Shown: in pieces, positions 1 through 8,624 of the stretch
Numbering within the stretch: the stretch's first letter is position 1
Layout: every line of letters starts with the position of its first letter
Program-made: the position numbers and the translations under genes
The notes under the pieces: generated by a model
Database searches by the model: none
Told to the model about the DNA's origin: nothing
The model's input: only the letters and a program-made list of their open reading frames with translations
DNA from: Intrasporangiaceae bacterium URHB0013
Lineage (GTDB): Bacteria > Actinomycetota > Actinomycetes > Actinomycetales > Dermatophilaceae
Assembly: GCA_000620545.1 (NCBI GenBank)
Contig: JIBA01000014.1
Span: 310,001 to 374,000 of the forward strand
DNA length: 64,000 nucleotides
Reading direction: 5' to 3'

Positions 1-31
1 GGACCGCCCGGCGCCGGCACGCCACCGGCGC

Positions 32-589
32 TCAGCGTGGTGCGTTGAGGCCCCGGACGATGACAGCGAGCCCGACCTCGAACGCCTTGGCCTCGGTCGT
101 CGCGTCAGGTGCGGGAAGGTCGGGATCGACGGACGCCGCACGGGCCCGATCCTGCTGCCCCGCAACGGATCCCAGGATGTGGTGCACGACGAGCGACGCC
201 ACCTCGTCGCGTTCGGAGGCGGGCGCACCGGCGTCGTGGACGAGGCGAGCGAGCTCCCGGAGCGCGCGTGCGGCGCCCGGCTCGACGGCATACGCGAGAC
301 CGACCACGTCGGCGGCGTCGGGCACCTGCACGAGCGCGTCACGCACCGCCACCGCGAGCCCGACGAGTGCCTCCACCGGGGGCCGGTCCGACGGCGGCGC
401 GGGGATCTCAGCCAGTAGCGCGTCGGCCACCTCGACGAGGAGCTCCTGCTTGTTCGCGACGTGCCAGTAGAGGGCACCCGGCGCGACGCCGAGGTCGCGG
501 GCGAGGCGGCGCATCGAGAGGTCTCCGAGACCATAGCGGCGCAGCAGGTCGACGGCAGCCCCGACGACCTGCTCCCGGCTGAGTGCCAC
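32..589 (-). CDS. bioQ: BioQ-type TetR repressor of the biotin operon
   Basis: 185-aa TetR-family protein. The N-terminal helix-turn-helix reads LSMRRLARDLGVAPGALYWH at about residues 23-42, and the C-terminal half is a helical ligand/dimer domain. A GTG start at 589 is chosen because a GGGGGAG ribosome site sits about 6 bases upstream; the frame is open further up but without another good site. It is divergent from bioBAFD, and two TGAAC-N3-GTTCA palindromes lie between them. That is the operator type known for actinobacterial BioQ, so the gene probably represses itself and the biotin genes. The family is seen directly; the BioQ name comes from operator and context. Confidence 0.85.
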   Translation of the reverse strand: MALSREQVVGAAVDLLRRYGLGDLSMRRLARDLGVAPGALYWHVANKQELLVEVADALLAEIPAPPSDRPPVEALVGLAVAVRDALVQVPDAADVVGLAYAVEPGAARALRELARLVHDAGAPASERDEVASLVVHHILGSVAGQQDRARAASVDPDLPAPDATTEAKAFEVGLAVIVRGLNAPR

Positions 590-658
590 GCGGTCTCCCC
601 CTCGGCGAACGGACCCGGCGGATCCGCATTGACAGCCGAGCCTGGCGACTCGGCATAC

Positions 659-687
659 TGAACACTGTTCAAGTTGAACATCGTTCA
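659..687. promoter_or_regulatory. Two tandem BioQ-type operators
   Basis: TGAACACTGTTCA (659-671) and TGAACATCGTTCA (675-687) are two 13-bp palindromes separated by 3 bases, in the divergent region between the TetR gene and bioB and about 23 bases before the bioB start. They match the TGAAC-N3-GTTCA form described for BioQ. A centre-to-centre distance of 16 bp puts two dimers close together on the helix. Confidence 0.85.
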
Positions 688-709
688 ACGCCCCGCGCAA
701 GGAGGCCGC

Positions 710-1786
710 ATGACCCGCCGCTTCGACGACCTCACCGACGCCGTCCTCGCCGGCACACCTGTCGGCCCCGACGAGGCCATCGACGTCCTGCGCGCCACCG
801 ACGAGGAGCTGCTCGCCGTCGTCACGGCCGCGGCCCGGTTGCGCCGCAAGCACTTCGGCAACACCGTCAAGGTCAACTACCTCGTCAACCTCAAGTCGGG
901 CCTCTGCCCCGAGGACTGCCACTACTGCTCCCAGCGGCTCGGGTCAAGAGCCGACATCCTGAAGTACTCGTGGCTCGGGCCGGCCGAGGCCGTCGAGCAG
1001 GCGGCCGCCGGCCTCCGAGGTGGCGCAACCAGGATCTGCATGGTGTCGAGCGGACGAGGCCCGACAGACCGTGACGTGGACCGCGTCGCCCGGGTGGTCG
1101 GCGCGCTCAAGGAGGAGCACCCCGACGTCGAGGTGTGCGCCTGCCTCGGGCTGCTCAAGGACGGTCAGGCGGAGCGGCTGCGCGATGCCGGCGTCGACGC
1201 CTACAACCACAACCTCAACACGGCGGAGTCGCACCACGACCACATCGTCACCAGCCACACCTACGCCGACCGCGTCGACACCGTGACCAGGGCCGTGGAT
1301 GCCGGCCTGTCGCCCTGCTCCGGCCTCATCGCCGGCCTCGGCGAGAGTGACGAGCAGCTCGTGGAGGCACTCTTCGCCCTGCGTGAGCTCGGCGCGGACT
1401 CCATTCCCGTCAACTTCCTCATGCCGTTCGACGGCACTCCCCTCGAGGGCACCTGGGAGCTCACCCCGGGACGCTGCCTGCGCATCCTCGCCATGGCGCG
1501 GATGGTGTGTCCCGACAAGGAGATCCGCATCGCCGGAGGCCGTGAGATGCATCTTCGGTCGCTCCAGGGCCTTGCCCTGCACGTGGCGAACTCGATCTTC
1601 CTCGGCGACTACCTGACGTCCGAGGGCCAGGCCGCGGAGGCTGACCTCGAGCTGATCCGCGACAACGGGTTCGTCGTCCTCGGCGCCGATGCCTCGGCGC
1701 ACGGTCCGGACGGTCGGTCCCCCGCGGGGCACGACCCAGCCAAGCGGCGCCGAGGGGCCGGCACTGACCTTCCCGCCAATGCCTGA
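710..1786 (+). CDS. bioB: Biotin synthase
   Basis: 358-aa radical-SAM enzyme that inserts sulfur into dethiobiotin, the last step of biotin synthesis, in the cytoplasm. The CxxxCxxC cluster ligands are Cys66, Cys70 and Cys73 ([13 protein letters not shown]), followed by SAM-domain motifs. The ATG at 710 has an AAGGAGG site 6 bases upstream. The last 30 or so residues are a charged, probably disordered tail ([13 protein letters not shown]). First gene of bioBAFD; its stop lies inside the start of bioA, so the two are translationally coupled. Regulation is by the upstream BioQ operators. Confidence 0.96.
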   Translation: MTRRFDDLTDAVLAGTPVGPDEAIDVLRATDEELLAVVTAAARLRRKHFGNTVKVNYLVNLKSGLCPEDCHYCSQRLGSRADILKYSWLGPAEAVEQAAAGLRGGATRICMVSSGRGPTDRDVDRVARVVGALKEEHPDVEVCACLGLLKDGQAERLRDAGVDAYNHNLNTAESHHDHIVTSHTYADRVDTVTRAVDAGLSPCSGLIAGLGESDEQLVEALFALRELGADSIPVNFLMPFDGTPLEGTWELTPGRCLRILAMARMVCPDKEIRIAGGREMHLRSLQGLALHVANSIFLGDYLTSEGQAAEADLELIRDNGFVVLGADASAHGPDGRSPAGHDPAKRRRGAGTDLPANA

Positions 1787-3119
1787 ACCACTCGGCTCGC
1801 CCCTGACCGCCCGTGACCGCGGGCTCCTCTGGCATCCCTACGCCCCGCTCGACGGACCGGAGCCGTATGCCGTCGACGCAGCCTCAGGCGTCCGGCTGAC
1901 CCTCACCGCGCCGGACGGCGAGCGCTTCGAGGCGGTGGACGCGATGGCCTCGTGGTGGTGCGCCGTCCACGGCTACCGCAACCCGGTCCTCGACGCGGCG
2001 GCCCACGAGCAGCTCGACCGCTTCAGCCACGTCATGTTCGGGGGCCTGACGCACGAGCCCGCCGTGCGGCTCGCCGAGCGACTCACGGCGATGGCGCCCG
2101 GACCGATGGCGCACGTGTTCTTCGCCGACTCCGGCTCGGTCTCGGTCGAGGTCGCCCTCAAGCTCGCGCTCCAGTTCCAGGCGGCCCGGGGCCGGCCGGC
2201 ACGGCAGCGCTTCCTCACCGTCCGCGGCGGCTACCACGGTGACACCTTCGCCGCGATGAGCGTGTGCGACCCCGTCGACGGGATGCACTCCGCCTTCCCG
2301 GGCGTCCTCGCCCGCCAGGTCTTCGCCCCTCGGCCACCCAACGCACGGCTGGTGACCGCGGAGACCGGTGAGGAGCACTGGGAGACGGACCGGTCCGCCC
2401 TGGATGCCTGGGCGGCCGAGGTGCGTACCCTCGCAGAGACGAACCGCGACGAGCTCGCGGCGGTCGTCGTCGAGCCCGTCCTCCAGGGCGCCGGGGGCAT
2501 GCACGTCTTCCACCCGGAGTGCCTGCGCGTGCTGCGCGACGTCGCGGACGAGCACGGGCTTCTCCTCGTCGTCGACGAGATCGCGACGGGCTTCGGTCGC
2601 ACGGGACGGCTCTTCGCCTCCGAGTGGGCCGACGTGGCCCCGGACGTCATCTGTGTCGGCAAGGCCCTGACGGGCGGGTACCTCTCCCTCGCAGCGGTTC
2701 TCATGACCGGCCGGGTGGGTGAGGCGATCACGCGGTCGGCCTTCCGGGCCTTGCTGCACGGGCCCACCTTCATGGCCAACCCGCTGGCCTGCGCCGTGGC
2801 CAACGCGTCGGTCGAGCTCGTCGAGAGCACGTGGAAGGACCACGTCCCCCGCGTGGGACGACTCCTCGCCGAGCACCTGTCGCCGGCTGCCGCTCTCCCC
2901 CACGTCGCCGACGTGCGCACCCTCGGCGCGGTCGGTGTCGTGCAGCTCACGTCCCCGGTCGACGTCGTCCGCGTGACCCGCGCCGCGCTGCGGCGTGGCG
3001 TCTGGGTGCGGCCTTTTCGCGACCTCGTCTACACGATGCCTCCCTACGTCTGCGCCGACGACGACATCCGGCTCATCGCCCAGGGGATCGTCGGGGCCGT
3101 CGCGGAGGTCGACGGATGA
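1779..3119 (+). CDS. bioA: Adenosylmethionine-8-amino-7-oxononanoate aminotransferase
   Basis: 446-aa class III PLP aminotransferase converting KAPA to DAPA with SAM as amino donor. Visible motifs are WHPYAPL near the N terminus, [13 protein letters not shown] (PLP phosphate site), [22 protein letters not shown] (PLP Asp) and [10 protein letters not shown] (PLP Lys). The start at 1779 overlaps the bioB stop by 8 bases; the open frame begins at 1689 inside bioB, but the conserved region begins after 1779. Its stop overlaps the bioF start as ATGA. Length is normal for BioA. Confidence 0.95.
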   Translation: MPEPLGSPLTARDRGLLWHPYAPLDGPEPYAVDAASGVRLTLTAPDGERFEAVDAMASWWCAVHGYRNPVLDAAAHEQLDRFSHVMFGGLTHEPAVRLAERLTAMAPGPMAHVFFADSGSVSVEVALKLALQFQAARGRPARQRFLTVRGGYHGDTFAAMSVCDPVDGMHSAFPGVLARQVFAPRPPNARLVTAETGEEHWETDRSALDAWAAEVRTLAETNRDELAAVVVEPVLQGAGGMHVFHPECLRVLRDVADEHGLLLVVDEIATGFGRTGRLFASEWADVAPDVICVGKALTGGYLSLAAVLMTGRVGEAITRSAFRALLHGPTFMANPLACAVANASVELVESTWKDHVPRVGRLLAEHLSPAAALPHVADVRTLGAVGVVQLTSPVDVVRVTRAALRRGVWVRPFRDLVYTMPPYVCADDDIRLIAQGIVGAVAEVDG

Positions 3120-4414
3120 GCGACTGGGACAGATGGCTGGCGGAGCGCTCCGACCTCCGGGCCGAGCGCGGCATCGAGCGCTTCGACCCCGTCCTGCGCC
3201 TGGGCGGACGCCACCGCGGTTTCCGCGACCCCCTCGACCTGGCATCGAACGACTACCTCGGGCTCTCCCGCGACGAGCGCGTCGTGGGCGCGGCCCACGA
3301 GGCACTCGAGCGCTACGGCGCCTCGGCGACCGCCAGCAGGCTCGTCACGGGGACCCTGCCCGTGCACCGTGACCTCGAGGCCGCCCTGTGCCGGCTCACC
3401 GGCCAGCCGAGCGCCCTCGCCTTCTCCACCGGGTATGCCGCCAACCTCGGAGCGCTGACGGCGCTCAGTGGGCGTGGGGCGGAGATCCTCCTCGACGCCC
3501 ACGCCCACGCCTCGCTCCACGACGCCGCCCGCATGTCGCGGGTGCCCCACGCGACGTTCGCCCACAACGACGCCGCGGCCCTCGACCACGAGCTCGCGGC
3601 CCGCCCTGACCGACGGGTCCTCGTCGCCGTCGAGTCGATCTACTCCGTGCTCGGTGACGCTGCTCCGCTGAGAGCACTGGCGGAGGTCTGTCGCCGCCAC
3701 GGCGCCCTGCTCGTCGTCGACGAGGCCCACGGCATCGGGGTGGCCGGCCACGGGCGCGGCCTCGTCCACGAGCTCGGGCTCCTCGGGGCCCGCGATGTCG
3801 TCGTGACACTGACGCTGTCCAAAGCCCTCGGCTCGCAGGGCGGCGCCGTCCTCGGGTCGACCTCCGTGCGCCACCACCTCGTCAACACGGCGCGGACCTT
3901 CATCTTCGACACCGGACTCGCCCCCGCCTCGGCCGCCGCGGCGTGCGCTGCCGCCGGCCTCGTCGCCGACGACCCGACGCTCTCGGCCTCCGTCCGGGCC
4001 AACGCCCGCACCATCGCGGCCATCTGCGGGGTCGAGGAGGCGGCGGGAGCCGTGCAGTCCCTGCCGATGTCCTCGCCCGAGAGCGCGGTCGCCGCTGCCC
4101 TCGACCTCCGCGCCCAGGGTGTCCTCGTCGGCTGCTTCCGCCCGCCGAGCGTGCCCGACGGCGTGTCCCGGCTCCGGGTGACGGCCCGCGCCGACCTCGC
4201 CGGGGACGACCTCTACCAGGCTGCCCGGCTCGTGGCGCGCGCCGCCGCGACCCACGGTGGGACTCCTCAGCCCGATACCGTCGAGGGGCCACGGGCAGGG
4301 GACGCTCCCTCCCCCGTCCGTGGCCTCCCGTCGGTCGCGGCCGTCGAGGGCGCGCAGGGACCGGTCCCCCCTTCGCCGCTCGGTTCGATCCCACCGCACG
4401 GCGACGATGACTGA
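3116..4414 (+). CDS. bioF: 8-amino-7-oxononanoate synthase with extended C-terminal tail
   Basis: 432-aa PLP enzyme condensing pimeloyl thioester with alanine to KAPA. Motifs seen are LASNDYLGLS, the substrate His in DEAHGIGVAGHGRGL, and the PLP lysine in LTLSKALGSQGG. The family is usually about 380-390 aa. Here the last 50 or so residues after RAAATHGG are Pro/Gly/Asp-rich with no clear homology, and may be a recent read-through extension. ATGA overlap with bioA and 8-base overlap with bioD indicate strict operon coupling. Confidence 0.93.
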   Translation: MSDWDRWLAERSDLRAERGIERFDPVLRLGGRHRGFRDPLDLASNDYLGLSRDERVVGAAHEALERYGASATASRLVTGTLPVHRDLEAALCRLTGQPSALAFSTGYAANLGALTALSGRGAEILLDAHAHASLHDAARMSRVPHATFAHNDAAALDHELAARPDRRVLVAVESIYSVLGDAAPLRALAEVCRRHGALLVVDEAHGIGVAGHGRGLVHELGLLGARDVVVTLTLSKALGSQGGAVLGSTSVRHHLVNTARTFIFDTGLAPASAAAACAAAGLVADDPTLSASVRANARTIAAICGVEEAAGAVQSLPMSSPESAVAAALDLRAQGVLVGCFRPPSVPDGVSRLRVTARADLAGDDLYQAARLVARAAATHGGTPQPDTVEGPRAGDAPSPVRGLPSVAAVEGAQGPVPPSPLGSIPPHGDDD

Positions 4415-5111
4415 GCTGCAGGTGCCGCCCGTGGTCGTCGTCACGGGCACCGACACCGACGTGGGCAAGACCGTCGTCACCGCAGCCGTCGTCGCGACGG
4501 GGCGGGCAGCGGGACTGCGGGTGGCGGCATACAAACCCACGCAGACGGGGGTGTCGCCCGGCCAGCCCGGGGACATGGCCGAGGTGGAGCGACTCACCGA
4601 GGCCTGCACGGCCGAGGGGGTGCGCTTGCGCGCGCCCATGGCCCCGAGGCCGGCAGCCGCACTCGAGCACGCTGTCCTGCCGACCCTGGCGGACCACGTA
4701 GCCCGTGTCGCGGACCTGCGCCGCCGCCACGACCTCGTCGTCGTCGAAGGTGCAGGCGGTCTGCTCGTCGAGCTCACCGACGCGGCCGAGACACTGGCCG
4801 ACCTCGCGACCGCCCTGCCGGACAGCGGCGTGCTCGTCGTTGCACGGGCCGCGCTGGGTACCCTGAACCACACGATGTTGACGCGAGAAGCCTTGTCGCA
4901 CAGAGGTGTCCGACAGATCGGGATCGTCATCGGGTCGTGGCCCGCGCGTCCCGACATCATCGAGGAGACGAACCGCGACTACCTCGGCGCCCTGCCCGAG
5001 GGCCTCCTCGGCGTCCTGCCCCTCGGCGCCCCCAGCCTCGACCCGACGGCCTTCCGTGCGGCCGCTCCCGGCTGGCTCGCGGGCCTGTCTCAGCGCCTCG
5101 GCACGCCCTGA
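4407..5111 (+). CDS. bioD: Dethiobiotin synthetase
   Basis: 234-aa P-loop enzyme that closes the ureido ring of dethiobiotin with ATP and CO2. Walker A is GTDTDVGKT at about residues 14-22, and the VVEGAGGLLVEL motif follows. The ATG at 4407 overlaps the bioF stop; the frame is open upstream to 4257 but only the part from 4407 is conserved. Last gene of the biotin operon. Its final 22 bases overlap the 3' end of the convergent cimA gene, so there is no intergenic terminator. Confidence 0.94.
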   Translation: MTELQVPPVVVVTGTDTDVGKTVVTAAVVATGRAAGLRVAAYKPTQTGVSPGQPGDMAEVERLTEACTAEGVRLRAPMAPRPAAALEHAVLPTLADHVARVADLRRRHDLVVVEGAGGLLVELTDAAETLADLATALPDSGVLVVARAALGTLNHTMLTREALSHRGVRQIGIVIGSWPARPDIIEETNRDYLGALPEGLLGVLPLGAPSLDPTAFRAAAPGWLAGLSQRLGTP

Positions 5112-6670
5112 CGCAGCAGGCCGTGCACGATGCCGTCCGTGAGGGCTCGCCACGACGCGGCGAGGATGGAGCCCGCGACCCCGATGGTGTCCCACGACGT
5201 CTCGCCGTCGGAGGTCTCGATCAGCACGCGCGTCACGGCGTCGGTGCCGTGCGACGCGTCGAGAATGCGGACCTTGAAGTCGATGAGCTCGATCTTCTCG
5301 ATCTCTGGGTAGGCCCGCGTCAGGGCGTCTCGCAGCGCGTGGTCGAGGGCGTTGACGGGCCCGTTGCCCTCGCCGGTCGCGATGAGGCGAGTCCCGTCGG
5401 CACGGAGCTTGACGGTCGCCTCGGACGTCGCGTCGCCCTCGCCGGAGGAGTCGGTGATGACGCGCCATGACTCGACCTCGAAGAAGTCGGTGCACCCTGG
5501 CTCGAGCGCCTCTCGGAGCATGAGCTCGACGGTCGCGTCAGCGGCGTCGAACGTCCAGCCCTGCAGCTCGAGGTCCTTGACCTCGGCGAGCACCGCCGCG
5601 ACGACCTCGGGCCGGTCGGAGAGGTCGAGCCCGGCCTCCCGAGCCTTGAGCTCGATGCTGGCTCGGCCTGCCATGTCGGAGACGAGCGTGCGCATGCCGT
5701 TGCCGACCAGGGCCGGGTCCATGTGCTGATAGAGATCGGGGTCCACCTTGAGGGCGCTGGCATGCAGGCCGGCCTTGTGGGCGAACGCGCTGGCGCCCAC
5801 GTAGGGCTGGCGGCTGTAGGCCGGGACGTTGGTCACCTCGCTGATGGCGTGCGCGATGTGCATGGCGCGACGGAACGCCCCCGGGTGCATGGCGTCGAGC
5901 CCGAGCTTGAACTGCAGGTTGGCGGCGACGGTGAGCAGGTCGGCGTTGCCGGTGCGCTCGCCGTAGCCGTTGACGGTGCCCTGCACGTGGGTCGCGCCGG
6001 CCCGCACCGCGGCGACGGAGTTGGCGGCCGCGCAGCCGGTGTCGTTGTGGCAGTGCGCCCCGACCCGGGCGCCGGTCGAGGCGATGACGTCGGCCACGAC
6101 GTCCTCCACCTGGTGCGGGAGCATGCCTCCGTTGGTGTCGCAGAGCACGACGACCTCGGCCCCGGCCTCGTGCGCGGTGCGCACGACCGAGAGCGCGTAG
6201 TCGCGGTCGAGGTGCCAGCCGTCGAAGAAGTGCTCGCAGTCGAGGAAGACGCGGCGCCCCTGACGGACGAGGTGGCCGACCGTGTCGCGGACCATCTCGA
6301 GGTTCTCCGCGAGCGTGGTGCGCAGGGCACGCTCGACGTGGCCGGTGTGTGACTTGGCGACGAGGCACACGACGGACGCCCCCGAGTCCACGAGCGCACG
6401 CACGAGGGGGTCCTCCGCCGCGACCCCGCCGGCACGACGGGTGGCCCCGAAGGCGGCGAGGGTCGCGTGACGCAGGTCGAGCTCGGTCTGCGCCCGCTCG
6501 AAGAACTCGGTGTCCTTCGGGTTCGCGCCGGGCCAGCCGCCCTCGATGAAGTCGACCCCGAGATCGTCGAGCAGTCCGGCGATGGCGAGCTTGTCGGACA
6601 CCGAGAGGTTGAGCCCCTCCTGCTGGGCGCCGTCGCGCAGGGTGGTGTCGTAGACGTGCAGCGCTTCCAT
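5090..6670 (-). CDS. cimA: Citramalate synthase
   Basis: 526-aa enzyme of the isopropylmalate/citramalate synthase family. The N-terminal barrel begins DTTLRDGAQQEG and carries the metal-site HCHNDTG motif; the C-terminal third is a LeuA-type dimer/regulatory domain. CimA condenses acetyl-CoA with pyruvate, giving 2-oxobutyrate for isoleucine without threonine. A (homo)isopropylmalate synthase cannot be fully excluded from sequence alone, but length and layout fit CimA. The ATG at 6670 has GAGGA upstream. A leader peptide ending Leu-Ile-Ile-Gly and a terminator lie upstream, indicating attenuation. Confidence 0.88.
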   Translation of the reverse strand: MEALHVYDTTLRDGAQQEGLNLSVSDKLAIAGLLDDLGVDFIEGGWPGANPKDTEFFERAQTELDLRHATLAAFGATRRAGGVAAEDPLVRALVDSGASVVCLVAKSHTGHVERALRTTLAENLEMVRDTVGHLVRQGRRVFLDCEHFFDGWHLDRDYALSVVRTAHEAGAEVVVLCDTNGGMLPHQVEDVVADVIASTGARVGAHCHNDTGCAAANSVAAVRAGATHVQGTVNGYGERTGNADLLTVAANLQFKLGLDAMHPGAFRRAMHIAHAISEVTNVPAYSRQPYVGASAFAHKAGLHASALKVDPDLYQHMDPALVGNGMRTLVSDMAGRASIELKAREAGLDLSDRPEVVAAVLAEVKDLELQGWTFDAADATVELMLREALEPGCTDFFEVESWRVITDSSGEGDATSEATVKLRADGTRLIATGEGNGPVNALDHALRDALTRAYPEIEKIELIDFKVRILDASHGTDAVTRVLIETSDGETSWDTIGVAGSILAASWRALTDGIVHGLLRQGVPRR

Positions 6671-6821
6671 GGCTTGATTGTCCTCGATCTCGGGGGTTCG
6701 GCCGACCGCCTGTCAGGGCGGCCGACGCCGGTGTGGGTCGCGTCCCGTCTCTTCTCGTGTCGCGACGGCCGGGGTGGTGGCCCTCGCGATGTCTCCGTCA
6801 GGGGTGGTTCGGGAAACAAAA

Positions 6822-6845
6822 AGACCCCCCAGGGTTGGGAGGTCT
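6822..6845 (-). terminator. Attenuator terminator of cimA
   Basis: On the minus strand, AGACCtCCC pairs with GGGgGGTCT around a 6-base loop and is followed by a run of five T (6818-6822). It lies between the leader peptide and the cimA start, about 150 bases before the gene, which is the position expected of a transcription attenuator. Confidence 0.85.
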
Positions 6846-6870
6846 GCGCGACGAGTGGTGCTCGTCGCGC
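6846..6870 (-). promoter_or_regulatory. Perfect hairpin at the leader-peptide stop
   Basis: GCGCGACGAG and CTCGTCGCGC form a perfect 10-bp stem with a 5-base loop. The stem starts on the last base of the leader stop codon and ends directly against the terminator. A ribosome at the stop codon would block it. How it competes with the terminator is not clear from the sequence. Confidence 0.7.
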
Positions 6871-6914
6871 TATCCGATAATGAGGGTGCCGGTGGGCACG
6901 GGCCGCTTCATCAC
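6870..6914 (-). CDS. Leader peptide of cimA (Leu-Ile-Ile)
   Basis: 14-codon ORF starting GTG-ATG and reading MMKRPVPTGTLIIG. The Leu-Ile-Ile run sits three codons before the stop. A TACCGT -10 box (6921-6926) lies exactly 6 bases before the GTG, so the message should be leaderless and start at the peptide. Isoleucine shortage would stall the ribosome near the stop hairpin. This fits control of an isoleucine-pathway gene. Confidence 0.82.
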   Translation of the reverse strand: MMKRPVPTGTLIIG

Positions 6915-7055
6915 ACGCTCACGGTAGGGCCCGCGAAACCGCGGCGAAACACCACGTCCGGATCGTGGACCCGGCGTCCCATTCCGAGTACACCGTCGGC
7001 TTGCCGCCCCGGTGGCCCCTGCGGCCCCTGCGGCCCTCAGGGACGATCCAGTGGG

Positions 7056-7790
7056 TCAGTGTGACGGCGGTCGCCGCCGCCGCCTGACCTCGGCCGCCTC
7101 CACCAGGGCGCGGAAGAGGCGCGGGTCCGTGCCGACCTCGGGGTGCCACTGGACCGCGAGACGGAAGAAGGCGTTCGGGTCCTCCATCGCCTCGAGCGTG
7201 CCGTCGTCGGCCCACGCCGACGCCTCGTAGCCCGGGTGGGTCAGCACCGACTGGTGGTGGTAGCTCGGCACGTCGGCCTCCTCGCCGAGGATCTCGGCCA
7301 GGCGGGTGCCTGCGACGGTGCGCACGGGGTGGCTGCCGTAGGTCGCCGGCGCGGGCGAGTGCTCGTGGTGTCCGACGCGGTCGGGCACGTGCTGCTCGAG
7401 CAGGCCGCCGGCGGCGACCGCCATGACCTGCATCCCGCGGCAGATGCCGAGGATCGGGAGGTCTGCCTCGGCCGTGGCCCGCGCGATGGCGAGCTCGGTC
7501 GAGTCCCGGTCGGGACGCGAGGCCTGTACCGAGGCGTGCCGCTCGTCGGCGTAGATCTCGGGCGCCACGTCGACACCCCCGGCGAGGATGACGCCGTCGA
7601 GTCGCCCGACGATCTCGAGGGCGGTCCCGTCGTCGGCGTCGGGACGCGGCGGGATGACGACCGCGATGCCGCCGGTGTCCTCGACCTGCCGGACGTAGCG
7701 ATGCGGCACGAGTGCCCCGGGCACGTCGACCCAGCGACCCCACGACGCCCGCTCGACGTACGCGGTGATTCCGATGACCGGACGACCCAT
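7056..7790 (-). CDS. puuD: Gamma-glutamyl-GABA hydrolase-like class I amidotransferase
   Basis: 244-aa class I glutamine-amidotransferase fold (peptidase C26, PuuD type). The nucleophile Cys lies in GICRGMQVM and the His/Glu pair in WHPEVG near the C terminus. It would release glutamate from a gamma-glutamylated intermediate at the end of the pathway encoded upstream. GGAGG precedes the ATG by 6 bases. It lies 19 bases after the SDR gene and closes the operon. The same four-gene set (amidotransferase, SDR, aldehyde dehydrogenase, GlnA4) is found at Rv2857c-Rv2860c of M. tuberculosis. The exact substrate is unknown. Confidence 0.8.
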   Translation of the reverse strand: MGRPVIGITAYVERASWGRWVDVPGALVPHRYVRQVEDTGGIAVVIPPRPDADDGTALEIVGRLDGVILAGGVDVAPEIYADERHASVQASRPDRDSTELAIARATAEADLPILGICRGMQVMAVAAGGLLEQHVPDRVGHHEHSPAPATYGSHPVRTVAGTRLAEILGEEADVPSYHHQSVLTHPGYEASAWADDGTLEAMEDPNAFFRLAVQWHPEVGTDPRLFRALVEAAEVRRRRRPPSH

Positions 7791-7809
7791 GTCAGCCTCC
7801 TACCCGGCT

Positions 7810-8577
7810 TCAGAGCGGCGTGACGTACGCGCCCGAGATCCCGCCGTCGACGAGGAAGGTCGAGGCCGTGATGAAGCTCGACTCGTCGGAGGCGAGGAAG
7901 AGCACGGCACTGGCCATCTCCTCCGGCTCGCCGAAGCGCCCCATGGGCACGTGGACGAGCCGCCGCGCCGCGCGCTCCTCGTCGGTGGCGAAGAGCTCCT
8001 GGAGCAACGGGGTGTTGACCGGGCCTGGGCAGAGGGCGTTGACGCGGACACCCTCGCGGGCGAACTGGACGCCGAGCTCCCTGGACATCGAGAGCACACC
8101 ACCCTTGCTCGCGCTGTACGAGATCTGCGAGGTGGCCGCGCCCATCACGGCGACGAACGACGCCGTGTTGATGATCGAGCCCTTGCCCTGTTCGAGCATG
8201 TAGGGCAGCGCGGCCTTGCAGCAGAGGTAGACCGACGTGAGGTTGACCTCCTGCACCCTGCGCCAGGCATCGAGGTCGGTGTCGAGGATGGAGTCGTCCT
8301 CGGGCGGGCTGATGCCGGCGTTGTTGAACGCGATGTCGACCGAGCCGTACGTCTCCTTGGCCGTGCGGAAGAGCGTGTCGACGTCCTCCTTGCTCACCAC
8401 GTCGACGCGCACGAACGTGCCGCCCACCTCGTCGGCTACCCGCGGTCCGTTCACCTCGTCGAGGTCACCGATGACGACCTTGGCCCCCTCCGCGGCGAAC
8501 CGCCGCGCGGTCGCGAGCCCGATGCCCGAGCACCCGCCCGTGATGACCGCGACCTTGCCGTCGAGCCTGCCTGCCAT
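7810..8577 (-). CDS. Short-chain dehydrogenase/reductase of the gamma-glutamylation operon
   Basis: 255-aa classical SDR with nucleotide motif TGGCSGIG (about residues 13-20), NNAG, and the catalytic Ser plus YSASKGG. It is NAD(P)-dependent and cytoplasmic. In this operon it may oxidise a hydroxyl intermediate, or act where PuuB oxidase would act in the enterobacterial putrescine pathway, but this is inference. Often annotated as 3-oxoacyl-ACP reductase; the context argues against fatty-acid synthesis. Spaced 47 bases from the aldehyde dehydrogenase and 19 from puuD. Confidence 0.8.
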   Translation of the reverse strand: MAGRLDGKVAVITGGCSGIGLATARRFAAEGAKVVIGDLDEVNGPRVADEVGGTFVRVDVVSKEDVDTLFRTAKETYGSVDIAFNNAGISPPEDDSILDTDLDAWRRVQEVNLTSVYLCCKAALPYMLEQGKGSIINTASFVAVMGAATSQISYSASKGGVLSMSRELGVQFAREGVRVNALCPGPVNTPLLQELFATDEERAARRLVHVPMGRFGEPEEMASAVLFLASDESSFITASTFLVDGGISGAYVTPL

Positions 8578-8624
8578 GTGGGTTCCCTTCCAGCCAGTGG
8601 ATTGCGTGATGAGCGTGTCGACCG

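Noticed and set aside
7018-7045. TGCGGCCCC direct repeats near the 3' end of the puuD-like gene
   Set aside because: Three short GC-rich copies only; likely simple slippage in high-GC DNA with no structure that stands out.
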